Source: Bradyrhizobium sp. CB1717 (GTDB lineage Bacteria > Pseudomonadota > Alphaproteobacteria > Rhizobiales > Xanthobacteraceae). From it: a stretch of DNA of 64,000 nucleotides. Under the pieces are notes generated by a model. That model saw only the letters and a program-made list of their open reading frames with translations, ran no database searches and had not been told where the DNA came from. A program made the position numbers and the translations under genes. Within the stretch, counting starts at the first letter, position 1; every line of letters begins with the position of its first letter. The stretch spans positions 7,657,001-7,721,000 of the forward strand of contig NZ_CP121666.1 in NCBI RefSeq assembly GCF_029714325.1, read 5' to 3'. Below, in pieces: positions 49,304-58,873 of this stretch.

Positions 49304-50815
49304 TTACTGGCGCTGAATACGCGCCTGAAGCTCGCGGGCGGCATCGCGATGCGCCCTTACCGCCTCTTCCGCCGGGCTTTTCAAGGCCTGCAAACTCGTT
49401 TCACTCACGATAGGCGGATTCATATCAGCCATTTGCCGCTGACATGATCTATCGGCATCCTGATGCTCTTGGTGGATACTCAGGAGACGCGCATCGAGAT
49501 CGCCAAAAGCGCGAATGGACTCAACGACCCCAGCCAGCACCGAAAGGTCTTTCTGCGCTCCGAGCGCTTCAATCCGTGCATGAATATCGGCGAGTTTTTC
49601 GCTGGCATCCTCTAGCGCCGCTTCAGCGCTATCAACGGCGGCAAATCGGCTGCCACGCGATGTCAACAGTCCGCGGACTGCTGCAACCTTGGCCCGCGGC
49701 GGAACTCTCTCGACCAGGTCGGCGACGGACCCTGTCCACCCCAGTTCAATCGCCGCGCGCTTCAGGACTTCTTCCGCTGCGGCGAGTTCGACCCGTCGCT
49801 TCGGTAAGTCCGCCCGGCCCGAAGAGAGTTGTATGCTGCGCTTCGAAAGTCGTTCAATCTCCGTTTGGTGGAGCAGAACGCCATCGTCAACCACAAGTCC
49901 GGAAATTTCCGTGCCGATTGTTGCGATCTGTTCGTGGAATGCGCTTATACGCACTTCTGCAGCAGCGTTATCGCCCGAGGCCTTCTCAAATTGGCTAGCC
50001 GCGTCGGGAAGTAATTCGACCACCGCGCCGAGGTCCACTATCTCCGTTTCAATCTCTTGAAGCCGACGCACACCGCGATTTACGCGCCGGACTCGAGAAA
50101 TCTTCGCAAGTTCGGAAACGTGCTCTTCGATTTCCTTCTCGATCTGATTGCAAAGGCCGCGCGCCTCTTCAAATGCGGATTTCAATTCCTGCCATTTGTT
50201 TACGCTCACCGTGTGTTGACGCAACGAAGCATCAGCCTCTTTAAGGCGGTCTTCCGCTTGGTAGTATTTTCGGTGTCCCGCCTTGCGGCTGGCCCAGAGC
50301 CCATCCGCCTCTGCCTGCATCGCACCCAGCCGATCGCGGAGACCTGACACGCCGGCCCCGGCGGCGAACAATGCCGCGCCGATATCATCCTTGGCCTGGG
50401 TGATATCCCGCCCGCCAGCCCGCAGGCGCTCATGGTCAAGACAGAACATCCGGCAGAAAAACGCGCGGTCCATCCCGCCGAGCAAAGGAGCAAGCATGCC
50501 ATCGCCAGCCGCAAGCGGCAGATCGTCCGGACCGAGAAGCGTGTCCTTGTTGCCCTTGCGACGCCGGACCGAAAGCAGCGCGCCGTCGCGTTCTAGGGCG
50601 GCGCCGATGCGCAGCGCCGCATTCTCATGCAGGAAATTACGGGATGATTGCCCGGGAATACCGAAGAGAAGATCTTCAATCGCCGACATCGTCGTCGACT
50701 TTCCAGCCTCATTCTCGCCGTACACGACATGAAAGTCAGGTTCGCCTGACGGAAAATGAAGCGTCGTGTCGGTGAAATGTCCGTAACGGATCAGGTCAAG
50801 AGAACGAATACGCAC
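49304..50815 (-). CDS. YhaN-like SMC ATPase, N-terminal part ending at an in-frame TAA
   Basis: The 503-residue product starts at GTG 50815, three bases after the nuclease gene. It has the AAA/SMC N-terminus with Walker A GENEAGKSTTMSAIEDLLFG (residues 33 onward) and a coiled-coil region, then stops at TAA 49304-49306 where the frame continues directly into the C-terminal part. YhaN-type ATPases work with SbcD-like nucleases (YhaO). Either the gene is a single-mutation pseudogene, or the stop is read through, or the halves assemble. Confidence 0.75.
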   Translation of the reverse strand: MRIRSLDLIRYGHFTDTTLHFPSGEPDFHVVYGENEAGKSTTMSAIEDLLFGIPGQSSRNFLHENAALRIGAALERDGALLSVRRRKGNKDTLLGPDDLPLAAGDGMLAPLLGGMDRAFFCRMFCLDHERLRAGGRDITQAKDDIGAALFAAGAGVSGLRDRLGAMQAEADGLWASRKAGHRKYYQAEDRLKEADASLRQHTVSVNKWQELKSAFEEARGLCNQIEKEIEEHVSELAKISRVRRVNRGVRRLQEIETEIVDLGAVVELLPDAASQFEKASGDNAAAEVRISAFHEQIATIGTEISGLVVDDGVLLHQTEIERLSKRSIQLSSGRADLPKRRVELAAAEEVLKRAAIELGWTGSVADLVERVPPRAKVAAVRGLLTSRGSRFAAVDSAEAALEDASEKLADIHARIEALGAQKDLSVLAGVVESIRAFGDLDARLLSIHQEHQDADRSCQRQMADMNPPIVSETSLQALKSPAEEAVRAHRDAARELQARIQRQ

Positions 50816-50818
50816 CGA

Positions 50819-52090
50819 TCAACGCCTTTCCGCAGTCAGACGTGCGCTCAGATATTCGCCAGCCTGCTCAATCACAACCGAGTATTGTTTCGCGATCACC
50901 GCTTCGAGAAGAAAATCGTCAATATCAAGTGCCGCGTCGTGAGGAAGCCTGCGGACAAGGTCGCCCAGATCGTTCGCGATTTCTGCCTGGAGATCGGAAT
51001 CCCCCGCAGCCTGAGCTAGCAGGACATTGAGATCGTTGATCGCGCTGCCCTCTGGCTGGTTAGAAACTGCCGTCGCAGGCACGGTCGCATTGATCACACG
51101 TTCGATCCATGCAACCTCTTCGCCAAGAGCCAGTGCTGCGGCCCTCGCTTCAGCCAACAATTGCGGCGCAGACGCCATCAGTTCGGCGTGAAGAGCGGTC
51201 GGGCCAGTTAGTTTGATGCGACAAGCCAGCAGTCGGCCTTCTGCGTTCTTGGCCGCCTCGTCGATCGAGCGTTTGATTTGATCTACAACATCCCCGAACC
51301 GCGCGCTACCACTGACCGGTACATCGACATGCATCCACCGCACGACATCCGTTTGGAGCAGCTCAGCGCCTTCGATCGCTCCGTCTTGGACCGTAACGAG
51401 CTGCGCCGATTTCGGGCCGGCTTCGCGGATGTGGCGCCCCTGTAGATTGCCGCAGAACACCACGTGCGGATTTCGATGCAGTACGCCGCCCTGATGCACG
51501 TGCGCGAGCGCCCAATAGTCGTACCCCTTGTTGACCAACTCTTCGAGCGTGCAAGGGGCGTAGTTCTCGTGAGAACCACCCGTTCCGCCGAGTGCAGTAT
51601 GCAGCACGCCGATGTTGAAATAGCCTTTGATCGGCGCGGGATAGGCTGCCGCCAGATTTTCCGTCGTCGCCTGCAGGCGGAAGCTTTGACCGTGAAGGGC
51701 GACGCGGCAATCATCGAGCTTGAAAGTTTGAGGCTTTCGATAGCTAAACACCTCAACATTGTCGGGAAGCGTCAGCCGTTTCGTGATTTGGCTTTCGGCG
51801 TCATGATTGCCGTGCAACACGAAGGCGGGGATTTTCGCCCCCCGCAAACGACCCATCTGCCGAACGAAAAACAGGCCGGTGTGAAAATCGCGCCAATCGC
51901 CGTCGTAGAGGTCTCCGGCGATGACCACGAAAGCCGCCTGTCTATCGATTGCCTGAGTAATGAGGTCCTCAAAGGCAGTTCGGGTCGCCGTTCGAATACG
52001 CTCGGCCGCTGGCCCCTCCTGTCCGCTCAGGCCTCTCAGGGGGCTGTCCAGATGTATGTCGCCGGTATGGATAAATTGGAAAGTGCTCAC
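50819..52090 (-). CDS. SbcD/YhaO-like metallophosphoesterase nuclease
   Basis: The 423-residue product has all calcineurin-like nuclease motifs: TGDIHLDSP (D11, H13), VIAGDLYDGDW, VLHGNHDAE, LHTALGG, and the C-terminal ALAHVHQGG. This is the SbcD/Mre11 fold, and the order with an SMC-type ATPase matches YhaO-YhaN. The start is GTG 52090, with a weak ribosome site. Such pairs process DNA ends or hairpins and occur in defence islands. Confidence 0.85.
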   Translation of the reverse strand: MSTFQFIHTGDIHLDSPLRGLSGQEGPAAERIRTATRTAFEDLITQAIDRQAAFVVIAGDLYDGDWRDFHTGLFFVRQMGRLRGAKIPAFVLHGNHDAESQITKRLTLPDNVEVFSYRKPQTFKLDDCRVALHGQSFRLQATTENLAAAYPAPIKGYFNIGVLHTALGGTGGSHENYAPCTLEELVNKGYDYWALAHVHQGGVLHRNPHVVFCGNLQGRHIREAGPKSAQLVTVQDGAIEGAELLQTDVVRWMHVDVPVSGSARFGDVVDQIKRSIDEAAKNAEGRLLACRIKLTGPTALHAELMASAPQLLAEARAAALALGEEVAWIERVINATVPATAVSNQPEGSAINDLNVLLAQAAGDSDLQAEIANDLGDLVRRLPHDAALDIDDFLLEAVIAKQYSVVIEQAGEYLSARLTAERR

Positions 52091-52856
52091 AACAGGACTC
52101 GCTTAATTCCAATCAGAACAAACTAGTAAAATCCTCTTATCGCAATCTTGCGCGGAGTGTTGTCACCAAGTATCGGCAAACGCTGAAAGGGATTGTCGAT
52201 GAGGGCTCGAAGGGGCCGCCGAATTTGAGGGCGACGCGAAGATTCGTCGGCACCTTTAACATGAGTATCGCGTCATCCATGTTGCGGACCGTGTGTCTTT
52301 GGGTAGGGTTCGTACAGGTCGAATCTGAGCCAGCTCCTCAGTCCTGGGAGCCGCTTTCCTCGCGACCTTGCGTCGAAATTCTGGCAAATGCGGCGATCGG
52401 CTGGGAACACACACCGTGCCGCGCTGACGCTTTGGAGAGGACCAACTTTGGTCACTCTCACGGACCCCGATCGAAGCGAGCCGAAATGCCGAGATGCCCG
52501 ATCACTCCCAGTTGTCGCTCCTGGGAGAGACTTAAAGCCTTCGCGACGATCCCACGCCTTCATCTTCCGCAACTCCGGAGTCAGAAACCCTGGTGTGCAG
52601 CACCCGAAGCAGCCTAGCTGCTCGGTATCGATAGAAAAATGCTGCTGCGGCGTGAGCTCATTCGGCTTGAGCCTTCATCCGGACCCGGGCCCTTCGACCG
52701 GACACCGTCGACAATTGAAAACTTACCTCGTCATGAAGAGGAAAATTCGCCAATTTCTGCCGGGCACCGCAGATATCAAGCGAATTTTCTCATTTCGCGC
52801 TGGAGTTCATCGAAGAAATCAACCGCATCGATGTACCCATGCGGTACTGCAGATAC
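52091..52856. other. Gap before the IS630 fragment
   Basis: No credible gene; probably includes worn-down IS sequence. Confidence 0.3.
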
Positions 52857-53166
52857 GCCAAGTCTATGTCGAGAAGGTTCTCATCGCCGACCTTACGCCA
52901 GACGCCATCGTCGTCATGGACAACCTCTCCAGCCATAAGGGACCAAGGGTGCGCCGGATGATCGAGGCTGCGGGTGCACGCCTGCTCTACCTGCCTCCCT
53001 ACAGCCCCGGCTTCAATCCCCATCGAGAAAGCCTTCGCCAAGCTCAAGCCACTCTTGCGTAGAGGCCGCAAAACGAACCGTTCACGGCCTCTGGAGCGCG
53101 ATTGGTCGCATCACAGGAACCGAATGCCGTAACTACTTCATCGCCGCAGGATACGCTGCAACGTGA
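52857..53166 (+). mobile_element. IS630-family transposase C-terminal fragment
   Basis: VYVEKVLIADLTPDAIVVMD, then NLSSHKGPRVRRMIEAAGAR and LPPYSPGFNP are the catalytic C-terminus of IS630 transposases (DN, DDE-type ..NPIE). A frameshift at the NPIE (read as NPHRE) and another later break it; the last piece reads GRITGTECRNYFIAAGY and ends TGA 53164. It is a fragment. Confidence 0.8.
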
Positions 53167-53560
53167 TCGGCGGATGCTCTAGAGTTGGAATCGTACCGAG
53201 CGGCGCATCGTCATCGTTCCGGTTGCGAGGCATCGGACTCCTAGGATAGGCGATGTGCCAGTCAATCAGTCCGCTTCACCCCCGGATGGATGCCCTGATG
53301 CCAAGCAGCAATTGCGCAACAAGCGATAGTGTCGGTCAGCTGCGAAGCTGATGAATTGCATCTTCGTCGCTGCCGCGCGCCCCTGCGGCCATCTTTCGGG
53401 GAGATCGAGCGCCCATGCGCTTAGATCCGCGGCCGAGCGTTTTCAACAAACGACCCATTCAGCGCGCCGGCATCCGAAAACAACATGACGTAAAATGGGA
53501 CCTATATATCAGTTGACACCAAACAAAGGTCTGATTCCTTAGCCTATCAGGGAGATAGGC
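53167..53560. other. Gap between IS630 and IS1595
   Basis: No gene seen; it probably includes the left end of the IS1595 element. Confidence 0.35.
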
Positions 53561-54470
53561 ATGTTTTAAGACCTTGAGCGACCTGATGATTGCGTTTCGG
53601 GACCCGCAAACCGCAATCGATTGCGTCAAGGCGATCCGTCGGCCGAATGGGCCGGTCTGCCCTTACTGCGCCAGGGCCAAGGCCTACACCCTGAGTCGCA
53701 AGAACATGCACCGTTGCGCTGAGTGCCGCCGGAACTTCTCGGTGACGGTCGGGACGATCTTCGAGGATACCAAGCTCCCGCTCCGCATTTGGTTCGGGGC
53801 AATCTGGCTGATTACGAACCATCCCAAGGGCATTGCTTCCACGACGCTCGCGAAGGACTTGGGCATCACGCAGAAGTCGGCTTGGTTTGTCCTGCATCGC
53901 CTGCGGCACGCGGCCCGGACTCGCTCTTTCAACCGGCCCATGACCGGCAACGTGGAAGTTGACGAGACCTACATCGGCGGAAAAGGCGATCAACCGTCAT
54001 AAGCGTCGCAGCGGCACGCAGGGTGGACCGAAGGACAAGACGCCTGTGATTGGGGCTGTTGAGCGTGAGGGTGAGGTCGTCGCCAAGGTGTTGCCGGTTG
54101 CCAATAAGGCGACCATGCATGAGTTCGTCAAAGAGACGGTAGCGCCGGAAGCCAAGATGCTGGCGACCGATGCTCACCCGGTCTACTAGCGCCTTGAGGG
54201 CTATCCGTCGCACCAGATCGTGAACCATCAGGCGGGCAAGTATAAGAAAGGCGAGGCACACACCAATTCGATTGAGGCGGTTTGGGCACTCCTCAAGCGC
54301 CAGATCGTCGGCACCCACCATTGGGTGAGCGCGAAGCATCTGCAACAGTAGGTGCGGAAATGGCTTGGCGGTTGAATCGGCGTAGCACGAGCCCCGCCGA
54401 GCGCATGAACGCCCTGTTCGACTGCGTCGTCGGTCCTCTGCCGTACAAAGTGCTGATTGCCGATGAGTAA
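53561..54470 (+). pseudogene. IS1595-family transposase, frameshifted and interrupted
   Basis: An ATG at 53561 after GGGAGATAGGC begins MF, and then an extra T shifts the frame to KTLSDLMIAFRDPQTAIDCV. A zinc-ribbon follows (CPYCARAKAY, then CAECRRNF), then ISXO2-type core motifs (GTIFEDTKLPLRIWFGAIWL; VEVDETYIGGK). A second frameshift near 53990 moves the gene to NRHKRRSGTQGG, DKTPVIGAVEREGEVVAKVL and ATDAHPVY, followed by a stop, then HTNSIEAVWALLKRQIVGTH and further stops. The last codons are VLIADE. So the transposase is dead. Confidence 0.82.
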
Positions 54471-54705
54471 GAAGATTAAGAGCACGCCGCCAGAGCCGCG
54501 GCTTGGCCTCGATATGCCGTTTGACGAGGCACTGAAGCGCTTCATCGGAACGGACCCGAGAGAGGTGGAGGCTGGCGTCACGCGGTCCAAAAAGAAGAAG
54601 CCGCCGGGCAGGAAGCGGAAGCTCCCGTCCGACGGCGAAGCCAGTCAAGAGAACGTGGTGTCTCTACGCGACCGACGGATGCGGAAACGGAATAACGGTC
54701 GCTGA
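54463..54705 (+). CDS. IS1595-associated passenger protein
   Basis: An 80-residue product (MSKKIKSTPPEPRLGLDMPF, then DEALKRFIGTDPREVEAGV and a Lys/Arg-rich tail) overlaps the end of the IS1595 transposase by eight bases. Small proteins of this kind follow IS1595 transposases in Bradyrhizobium. Function unknown; its frame is intact, unlike the transposase. Confidence 0.6.
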   Translation: MSKKIKSTPPEPRLGLDMPFDEALKRFIGTDPREVEAGVTRSKKKKPPGRKRKLPSDGEASQENVVSLRDRRMRKRNNGR

Positions 54706-54972
54706 GGTGCGGCGACGCGGCAAGCGTCGCCAATGCCCGCAAACCTGCTGAATCTTCCCATCGCGAATGCGATTGTAGGTATCGATCCAGATAAAGCCGT
54801 TCATGCGTGTGTTTCCTTTTCATTCCGTTGAGGGGGACGCAAAGGCGCACGCGCGATGGCGCGGCCGGTCGCAAAAGGACCGGCGTGCTGTCGCGGCCTC
54901 GAACTGAGATTGAGGGCTTGGGGAGGCGCGCCGAACCTGGTTGTGGCGGGCTCCTACATCCGGGCATGAAAA

Positions 54973-54994
54973 AACCCGGCGCGATGGCCGGGTT
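54973..54994. terminator. Hairpin, terminator-like
   Basis: AACCCGGC / GCCGGGTT with a six-base loop, preceded by an A-run, so on the minus strand it is followed by a T-run: a likely terminator for leftward transcription. Confidence 0.45.
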
Positions 54995-55078
54995 CGGACG
55001 CAGTTAGCGAGTTTGCATTTCGAGAGTGATGTAACTCTCCTAATAGGGAGTGAATCGACAGCATTACCGTCATAAGCA

Positions 55079-55106
55079 GCGAAGCCCGGCGCTGGCCGGG
55101 CTTCGC
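55079..55106. repeat. Perfect 12-bp inverted repeat
   Basis: GCGAAGCCCGGC and its exact complement flank the loop GCTG. No T-run follows, so its role is open; it resembles the hairpin 85 bp upstream. Confidence 0.5.
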
Positions 55107-56007
55107 ATCTCGGTTGCATGGAGGGCAACCCAAGCTACCGTTAGCAAAGCCAGTTTTGCAGACTGGCCTAGAAGTCGAAGCTGAGTTGGTTCGGCCAAGA
55201 GCGCCAGTGCTCGCACACATGCTCTAGGCGACCGAGCCGCTTCCGCGTGTACGAATTCACGTGCACGCGCTTCGACTCCGAAGTGGGGTGCATTCCCATT
55301 TCGGTTCTCTGCACTTTGGGCGGGTGGAAGCCCGCTTGCTCCGGACTGCATTATTGCAGCCGCGCGGCGTGGAGCCCGACCATTGTCGGTTGTGGAGAAG
55401 CCGCTGACGGTAGCTTGGGTGTTCTATCTGATTTGGGTTGCGGCCGATTCTCCGGGCAATTACGGGGTAATTCTTCCCAACGGGAGAATGAATCGACTCG
55501 ATCCATTCTCTTTAGTGAGCAAGCGAACTTGCCGCCGAGCAGACCAGAGGTAGGAATCCCGCCAATCGCGGGGCCTTGGGTGTACGTAATCTGCTCAGTC
55601 CAGGCACGGGACGTTTGACCGTGGCGTGCCCTACACCTGCGTTGAACTCGACACGCAATACCAGTTGCGTGGATAGACCGTTTTCTATCCCGTCCGCCAA
55701 GCCTTCAGCATCCAGTGCATCTGAAGGGTGACTTCGCGGGCTTGTCCCGCGCATAGGTTTAGTCAACGCAAAGACTCCGGGTGGCCGGAGGGTGGCTATA
55801 AGAGTGGCTGCACGCAGGACACAATACCAGCTTCGTGAACAGACCATTTTCTGCTCAGTCCGCCATCTCGTTCCTCATGCGGCAACGCCGCCGGTACTAG
55901 CAGAGGCTCGGCACGAATCGATATTTGCAAGACTAAGCCGCCAGTTACGCTGTGTCACTGAGATATAGGTCCCCGTAAAATTGACGCTCCTCGCAAGGAT
56001 GGCCATT

Positions 56008-58386
56008 TCACAGCTCAAGCCCGCGGTCCCCAAGCACCTGGCGCATCAGAGGACCCTTGATCTCGCGGGCGATCTCCTCGCGAATCTGGGCTCCGAGTTG
56101 CAACTCGGCATCGCTATCTCCGGTTAGCTGATGGTCGGCGAGCCGTTGCTCAAGGCGGCTCGGAAACTCCTCGTCCATCGCCTCCCTGAGCCGGCCCTCC
56201 ATCTGTGCATGAGCTTGTGGGGCAATCCGACTCACCACCATCTCCCAGGGTTGCCAGCGAGTTGCCAGATAGTCGGCGAACCCCGTCGCCTCCTCGTTGC
56301 GCACCTGGATCTCGGCTGCGGTGAGGTCGTCTTCAGTGACGTGGGCGATATCAAAGAATCGCATATCCGGAGCGATGAGCTGTAGATCCAGCCGCTCACG
56401 CAGCTTGACCTGATAGGCGAGATAGACCTCGACCTCGTCGACGAACCCGAGCGAGTCGACCTTCTGACGGGCGATCGGCTCGAGCGCGTTCAGGCGGAAC
56501 AGGATCCGCGCCTGCTGGATGAGTTCGCCGAGCCGATCGTCATAGGCTCCGTCCTCGACATCAGCGTTCAGACGTGCGGTCTGCATGCCGTTCCAGGTCA
56601 AGGTGACGCGATCCTGGCAGGTCTCGCTCGCCCCGTAGGCCAGCTCAAAAAACTGCCGCCGCACTTCCGGCCTGATCGCCGCCTGCCGTAGATCCTCGGC
56701 CACCGCCTCTCGGAATTCGGGATTGTCATAATTCACAGTCTTCTGCAGCTTGTCGAGGAAGAGCGCGTATTCCGGGGCACCCTCCTCGTGGGCGAAGTTC
56801 TGCCAGACGGCGATCGCCTCCGGCTCGCCCTTCAACCAGTCCGCGACCGCATTGGCCAGCGGCCGTTCCTGGTCCACCATCGTTCCTCCACCCATTGAAA
56901 AGAAGACCCGCGGGCCGGCATAGCTCGGCGCATTCAGGGCTGCCGCCAAATTCGTCCGCACCTGCTCGGGCAGCGCATTATCCTCCACATAAACCATGCA
57001 CCCAGAACCTAGCCGGGTCAGCAGGGTCTCTGGCAGGCTGGTGAGCCGATTGTTGCGTGCCTCGAGCATCTGGAGCTCGGTCGGGAGGTTCTCGGGCAAG
57101 CTCGACAGGCTGTTGCCGCTGACGTGGAGTCTCTGGAGCTCAGTCGGGAGGGTCTCGGGCAGGCTGTTCAGCCGGTTATCGCGGGCGAAGAGCAACAGGA
57201 GCTCGGCCGGGAGAGTGTCGGGCAGGCTGGTCAGCCGGTTGCCGTCGGCTTCGAGCTCTTTGAGTTCGGGCGGGAGAGTGTCGGGTAGACTGGTCAACCG
57301 GTTGCTACCGAGGGCAAGCGACTGAAGTCCGGTCGGTAAGGTGTCGGGTAGGCGGGTCAACAGGTTGCCGCGGACATCGAGGTCCTGGAGCCCGGCCGGC
57401 AGGTTGTCTGGCAGGCTGGTCAACCGATTGCTGCAGACGGCGAGTGTCGAAAGGCTCTCCGGAAGCGTTTCAGGCAGCCCGGTCAGCTGGTTGCTGCCGA
57501 TGACCAGAGACTGGAGTCCGGTCGGCAGAGTGTCCGGCAGGTCGGTTAACCGGTTGTTGCTGGCGCCAAGCGTCCGGAGGCCGGACGGAAGGGTGTCAGG
57601 CAGGCGCACCAGCTCGTTGTCGCTGACGTTGAGCGACTGGAGCCCGGGCGGAAGGGCGGCAGGCAGTGTCGTCAGGCCCAGATCATGCAGCTCCAGCCCT
57701 GCATAGACGTCGCCGGCCTCTGCCCAGGCTCTTATTCGTCTTACGGCCTCTTGGCGGTCTTCGTCTTGCGTCTGCCCCTCCTCGCCGGCCCAGGTGTCCA
57801 AGACGTGGTCGAGCCGCGATTGCCTGAGGACGGGGTCCTCAAGGTCCGTCGTACTGCCATCGCCCGGCCGAGGCTGTCGGCCGAGGATTGATACTCCGAG
57901 ATCTTGCTGCCAAGGAATTGCCGCGGTCGTTGGCCACTCAGGCACCACATCACCGGGCTCCGCCCACCAATGCTCCTCCTCATCGAAACTTTGCGTCGGC
58001 CAATCGGCAGCTGCATCCACGCCGTGCCAACCATCCGTCAGACTGAAACTGCCGGCTGGCAACTGGCCACTCCGATCCGCGCCCGGAAAAAGCAGATCTT
58101 GATTGACGCCTTGTCCAGAGAAGGCGGACGAATCCGAGGGCAACCGCGAGGTGCCTTGTCCGACGCGATCCCCGTGCGGCATTCTCAAAAATTCCGCATC
58201 TCTGTTCGACACAACGTCGCGGTCGCTGAGGTTATTTGAATTCTGGGGCGGGCGCTCGTGCGGATGCAACTCGTTCAGGTGCTGCTGAAAGCCCGCTTGG
58301 TAATCCTGCTGCTGTCCCAGCTCGTCGTCGTACGCCCGCTCGACATCTGGGGCCTCGACGGGGTGGAGGTGGTTGAACGCATCCAT
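56008..58386 (-). CDS. nopM: NopM-type type III effector (LRR-NEL E3 ubiquitin ligase)
   Basis: The 792-residue product has three parts: a polar N-terminal region (about 1-230) with the secretion signal; ten 21-residue leucine-rich repeats of the form LPxxLxxLxxxxNxLxxLPDT (about 245-454); and a C-terminal novel E3 ligase (NEL) domain with the catalytic Cys590 in ETCQDRVTLTWNGMQ. In rhizobia NopM ubiquitinates plant proteins inside root cells and can help or block nodulation. A tts box 55 bases upstream shows control by TtsI. The 63-bp DNA repeat of the LRR region may expand or shrink. It appears intact. Confidence 0.9.
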   Translation of the reverse strand: MDAFNHLHPVEAPDVERAYDDELGQQQDYQAGFQQHLNELHPHERPPQNSNNLSDRDVVSNRDAEFLRMPHGDRVGQGTSRLPSDSSAFSGQGVNQDLLFPGADRSGQLPAGSFSLTDGWHGVDAAADWPTQSFDEEEHWWAEPGDVVPEWPTTAAIPWQQDLGVSILGRQPRPGDGSTTDLEDPVLRQSRLDHVLDTWAGEEGQTQDEDRQEAVRRIRAWAEAGDVYAGLELHDLGLTTLPAALPPGLQSLNVSDNELVRLPDTLPSGLRTLGASNNRLTDLPDTLPTGLQSLVIGSNQLTGLPETLPESLSTLAVCSNRLTSLPDNLPAGLQDLDVRGNLLTRLPDTLPTGLQSLALGSNRLTSLPDTLPPELKELEADGNRLTSLPDTLPAELLLLFARDNRLNSLPETLPTELQRLHVSGNSLSSLPENLPTELQMLEARNNRLTSLPETLLTRLGSGCMVYVEDNALPEQVRTNLAAALNAPSYAGPRVFFSMGGGTMVDQERPLANAVADWLKGEPEAIAVWQNFAHEEGAPEYALFLDKLQKTVNYDNPEFREAVAEDLRQAAIRPEVRRQFFELAYGASETCQDRVTLTWNGMQTARLNADVEDGAYDDRLGELIQQARILFRLNALEPIARQKVDSLGFVDEVEVYLAYQVKLRERLDLQLIAPDMRFFDIAHVTEDDLTAAEIQVRNEEATGFADYLATRWQPWEMVVSRIAPQAHAQMEGRLREAMDEEFPSRLEQRLADHQLTGDSDAELQLGAQIREEIAREIKGPLMRQVLGDRGLEL

Positions 58387-58441
58387 CCGATTCTCCTGAC
58401 ATCTGAGCAGCTAACGTCGAACCTGGATAAACACGTTCTTG

Positions 58442-58470
58442 CTACGAGGCTTAGCTTTCGAGAAGCTGAC
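58442..58470 (-). promoter_or_regulatory. tts box (TtsI binding site) of nopM
   Basis: The minus strand reads GTCAGCTTCTCGAAAGCTAA followed by GCCTCGTAG, matching the tts box consensus in every conserved block. It ends 55 bases before the nopM ATG. Confidence 0.9.
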
Positions 58471-58499
58471 GAAGAATCTGAATGATTGTAACTGCCCTG

Positions 58500-58655
58500 T
58501 TAGGTGTTTAGTCCCGGCATTTGCTGGAGCGGATTGAGTTTGAATCGTCCTGGCTCGGACGTCCAGCATTTGCAGATGTGCTCGTAAGGCGTGAGGCCCT
58601 TCAGGGTCTTTAGCCGCCGTGCATAGTTGTAGGCGATGAAGTCGGCGAGATGAGA
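58500..58655 (-). mobile_element. IS481-type transposase C-terminal fragment
   Basis: The minus strand encodes HLADFIAYNYARRLKTLKGL, TPYEHICKCW and RFKLNPLQQMPGLNT before a TAA, the C-terminus of IS481-family transposases. About 50 codons remain; the rest of the element is missing. Confidence 0.75.
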
Positions 58656-58873
58656 GCTTCGAGCTGATCATGTCGATGATAATGATAGCGTTGGACGGTC
58701 GCTTGCGGAGCCGGCATTATTGACCTGCACACTACTGCCGCGCGAAGTCACCGTTACGGCTGTCATTCCGCCTGCAATAGTTGGAAACGATGACGTAATT
58801 GCGGTCAGCGCTCTGGGCACGAGAGCTCCGTTATCGTCCATCTCTCGCAATCAAGCGATTCGGAGGAGCTGTC
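58656..58873. other. Non-coding 5' part of the IS110 element
   Basis: About 218 bases without a gene, directly before the transposase. In IS110-type elements the region beside the gene encodes a guide (bridge) RNA; I cannot fold it here. Confidence 0.35.

Larger units (their letters stand above)
54706..56007. other. Gene-free stretch with hairpins and a direct repeat
   Basis: No gene is recognised. Two GC-rich hairpins lie at 54973-54994 and 55079-55106. A diverged direct repeat of about 50 bases (roughly 70-75% identical by eye) occurs at 55651-55700 and 55817-55866, sharing AATACCAG, GACC-TTTTCT and GTCCGCCA. Confidence 0.45.

Noticed and set aside
55100..55400. Possible tRNA or small RNA in the gene-free stretch
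   Set aside because: No cloverleaf with conserved T-loop and acceptor pairing could be drawn.
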